Below, piece after piece: positions 62,510 through 64,000 of a stretch of 64,000 nucleotides of DNA. The position numbers were made by a program, and so were the translations under genes. Each line of letters opens with the position of its first letter. Position 1 is the first letter of the stretch. The DNA lies in the NCBI GenBank assembly GCA_020636275.1, contig JACJYD010000006.1, positions 1 through 64,000 on the forward strand. The letters run 5' to 3'. The notes under the pieces were generated by a model. It searched no databases. It was not told where the DNA came from and saw nothing but the letters and a program-made list of their open reading frames with translations. Origin of the DNA: Lewinellaceae bacterium. GTDB taxonomy: Bacteria > Bacteroidota > Bacteroidia > Chitinophagales > Saprospiraceae.

Positions 62510-63913
62510 TTAATGATGATGAGCATCTGCCGTTGCCTTGTGCGATTGCTTGCCGGCGTATTGGTCGCCTGCGGCCTTCAGGATCTGCTTCACTTCCGCT
62601 ACCGCAACCACCGGGGCGACCCGGACGAAGATGAGATAGAGGGTGAAGAACAAACCAAGTGTGCCCAGGAACAACCCGATCTCTACCCAGGTCGGCACGT
62701 AATAGCTCCAGCTGGAGGGCAGATAATCGCGGGCCAGCGTCGTGGCGATGATCACAAAGCGCTCGAACCACATCCCGATGTTTACGAAGATCGACATGAA
62801 GAAGGTCCAGAACAGGCTCCGGCGGATCTTCGCCGACCAGAAGAGTTGCGGCGAGATCACGTTGCAGGTCATCATCCCGATATAGGACCAATAGTACGGC
62901 CCCATGACGCGGTTGTAGAACGCAAACTGTTCGTAGATATATCCGGAATACCAGGCGATGAACAACTCGGTCAGGTAAGCTACCCCGACGATCGATCCGG
63001 TCACCAGGATGATCTTGTTCATGCTGTCGATGTGATTGAGCGTAATGTACTGCTCCAACTTGAGCACCTTGCGGGTCATCACCATGAGGGTCTGTACCAT
63101 GGCAAAGCCGGAGAAGACGGCCCCGGCCACGAAGTAGGGCGGGAAGATCGTCGTATGCCAGCCGGGGATGACGGAGGTGGCAAAGTCGAAGGATACGATG
63201 GTGTGTACGGAAAGGACCAGGGGGGTCGACAAACCTGCCAAAACCAGGGCGAGGCTTTCAAAACGCTGCCAGTGCTTGGCCTTGCCCGTCCAACCGAACG
63301 AGAAGAAATTGTAGATCTTGCGGCGCAGCCCTTTTGCCCGGTCGCGGATGGTGGCCAGGTCGGGCACCAAACCGGAATACCAGAAAAGGAGGGATACGGT
63401 GAAATAGGTCGAGATGGCGAAAACGTCCCACAACAGCGGCGAGTTGAAGTTTACCCAAAGCGGGCCGCGGGTGTTGGGATAGGGGAAGATGAAGAAACCC
63501 AGCCAGAGGCGCCCCATGTGGATGAGGGGGAACTGGCCGGCGCACATCACGGCAAAGATCGTCATGGCCTCCGCAGCGCGGTTTACGCCCGTACGCCAAC
63601 GCTGGCGGAACAGGAGGAGGATCGCGGAGATCAGGGTACCGGCGTGGCCAATCCCGATCCACCAAACGAAGTTGGTGATATCCCAACCCCAACCGATCGT
63701 GCGGTTCAGGTTCCATGTTCCGATCCCTTGCCAGATCGTCCAGAAGACACAGAAAACGTAAACGGCCAAAAAGGTCACTGCCACCATGAACGCGGCAACC
63801 CAAGCCAGGCTCGGGGTGCGCTCCGTGGGGGAGCAGAGGTCTTCCGAAATCTGGTGGTAACTCTTTCCACCTTCAATTAAGGGTTCCCGAATAGGAGACA
63901 CAACTGCACTCAT
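62510..63913 (-). CDS. actC: Alternative complex III quinol-binding membrane subunit ActC (NrfD-like)
   Basis: 467 residues, about ten membrane helices. GIGTWNLNRTIGWGWDITNF, VWWIGIGHAGTLISAILLL, the RAAEAMTIFAVMCAGQFPLI block, IHMGRLWLGFFIFPYPNTRG and LSVHTIVSFDFATSVIPGWH are signature blocks of ActC, the subunit that oxidises quinol at the membrane. The C-terminus ends in a short His run. actA and actB, encoding the multihaem and iron-sulfur parts, should precede it beyond the window edge; this is the first complete gene of the run. Confidence 0.97.
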   Translation of the reverse strand: MSAVVSPIREPLIEGGKSYHQISEDLCSPTERTPSLAWVAAFMVAVTFLAVYVFCVFWTIWQGIGTWNLNRTIGWGWDITNFVWWIGIGHAGTLISAILLLFRQRWRTGVNRAAEAMTIFAVMCAGQFPLIHMGRLWLGFFIFPYPNTRGPLWVNFNSPLLWDVFAISTYFTVSLLFWYSGLVPDLATIRDRAKGLRRKIYNFFSFGWTGKAKHWQRFESLALVLAGLSTPLVLSVHTIVSFDFATSVIPGWHTTIFPPYFVAGAVFSGFAMVQTLMVMTRKVLKLEQYITLNHIDSMNKIILVTGSIVGVAYLTELFIAWYSGYIYEQFAFYNRVMGPYYWSYIGMMTCNVISPQLFWSAKIRRSLFWTFFMSIFVNIGMWFERFVIIATTLARDYLPSSWSYYVPTWVEIGLFLGTLGLFFTLYLIFVRVAPVVAVAEVKQILKAAGDQYAGKQSHKATADAHHH

Positions 63914-64000
63914 TGTATATTATTTGAGTTGTTGATACTATAAATCAGGTTAGAAAAAACACCAAATGTGTTTTTTCTAATAAACAGAAATTAACTGATC
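63914..64000 (-). promoter_or_regulatory. Region upstream of actC with perfect inverted repeat
   Basis: TTAGAAAAAACAC (63950-63962) pairs perfectly with GTGTTTTTTCTAA (63968-63980) over a CAAAT loop. The position between actB (off-window, inferred) and actC suggests an RNA processing or attenuation hairpin within the operon, or a terminator for actB with a new promoter for actC. The window ends here. Confidence 0.6.

Overview
The window comes from a Bacteroidota chromosome, most likely an environmental Saprospiria-like or related lineage (inference). Three things point there: at least five secreted proteins end in a type IX secretion (T9SS) type A sorting domain; the respiratory cluster is the alternative complex III (Act) plus caa3-type oxidase arrangement typical of the phylum; and there is a Reg_prop/Y_Y_Y sensor with an AraC output.

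Layout. 1-4192: 3' end of cas1, cas2, an AT-rich leader with nested inverted repeats, and a very long CRISPR array (55 repeats by hand count, 54 spacers) read left to right. 4.4-9.7 kb: two T9SS cargo proteins separated by a small membrane protein and non-coding repeat elements. 9.95-12.3 kb: an OvoA/EgtB-type iron sulfoxide synthase without a methyltransferase domain, followed 6 nt later by an ATP-grasp ligase, probably a thiol-histidine biosynthesis pair. 12.3-17.6 kb: an AT-rich accessory block of six membrane-protein genes. One is a TIR-domain protein with C-terminal membrane helices. Two others are convergent apparent paralogues that join membrane helices to a TIR-like nucleotide-binding domain. 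This block is the best candidate for an undescribed conflict or signalling system. 17.6-24.5 kb: a DUF2339 membrane protein, a one-component transmembrane AraC regulator and a T9SS VCBS-type protein. 24.5-29.6 kb: a large imperfect inverted repeat, a secreted subtilase, a frameshifted T9SS gene and a eukaryote-type double-domain phosphofructokinase. 29.7-39.2 kb: lipoproteins (DUF3472, cupin), Cfa, a T9SS leucine-rich protein, a junkyard of three truncated genes, and a Fic protein. 39.2-44.7 kb: a beta-helix lipoprotein, a complete insertion sequence and an AT-rich zinc-ribbon membrane protein, bracketed by a 41-nt direct repeat whose right copy is the terminator of tRNA-Arg(UCU).

45.0-64 kb is ordinary core genome: MaeB-type malic enzyme, uracil-DNA glycosylase, a large propeller protein, DUF423, and then a long minus-strand respiratory cluster. 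That cluster runs actC-actD-actE-actF-coxB-coxA-ctaB-coxC(short)-coxC(long)-coxD-SCO-like-DUF420-small CPMC protein. Electrons pass from quinol through the Act complex (with its haem c subunit ActE) to the CuA site of subunit II and then to the haem-copper centre of subunit I. CtaB supplies haem O; the SCO-like and DUF420 proteins are probable assembly factors. actA and actB should lie just beyond the right edge.

Intergenic space is rich in palindromic elements. One family with a TTGACGGCCG core occurs at five sites, and heptad inverted repeats sit at gene ends.
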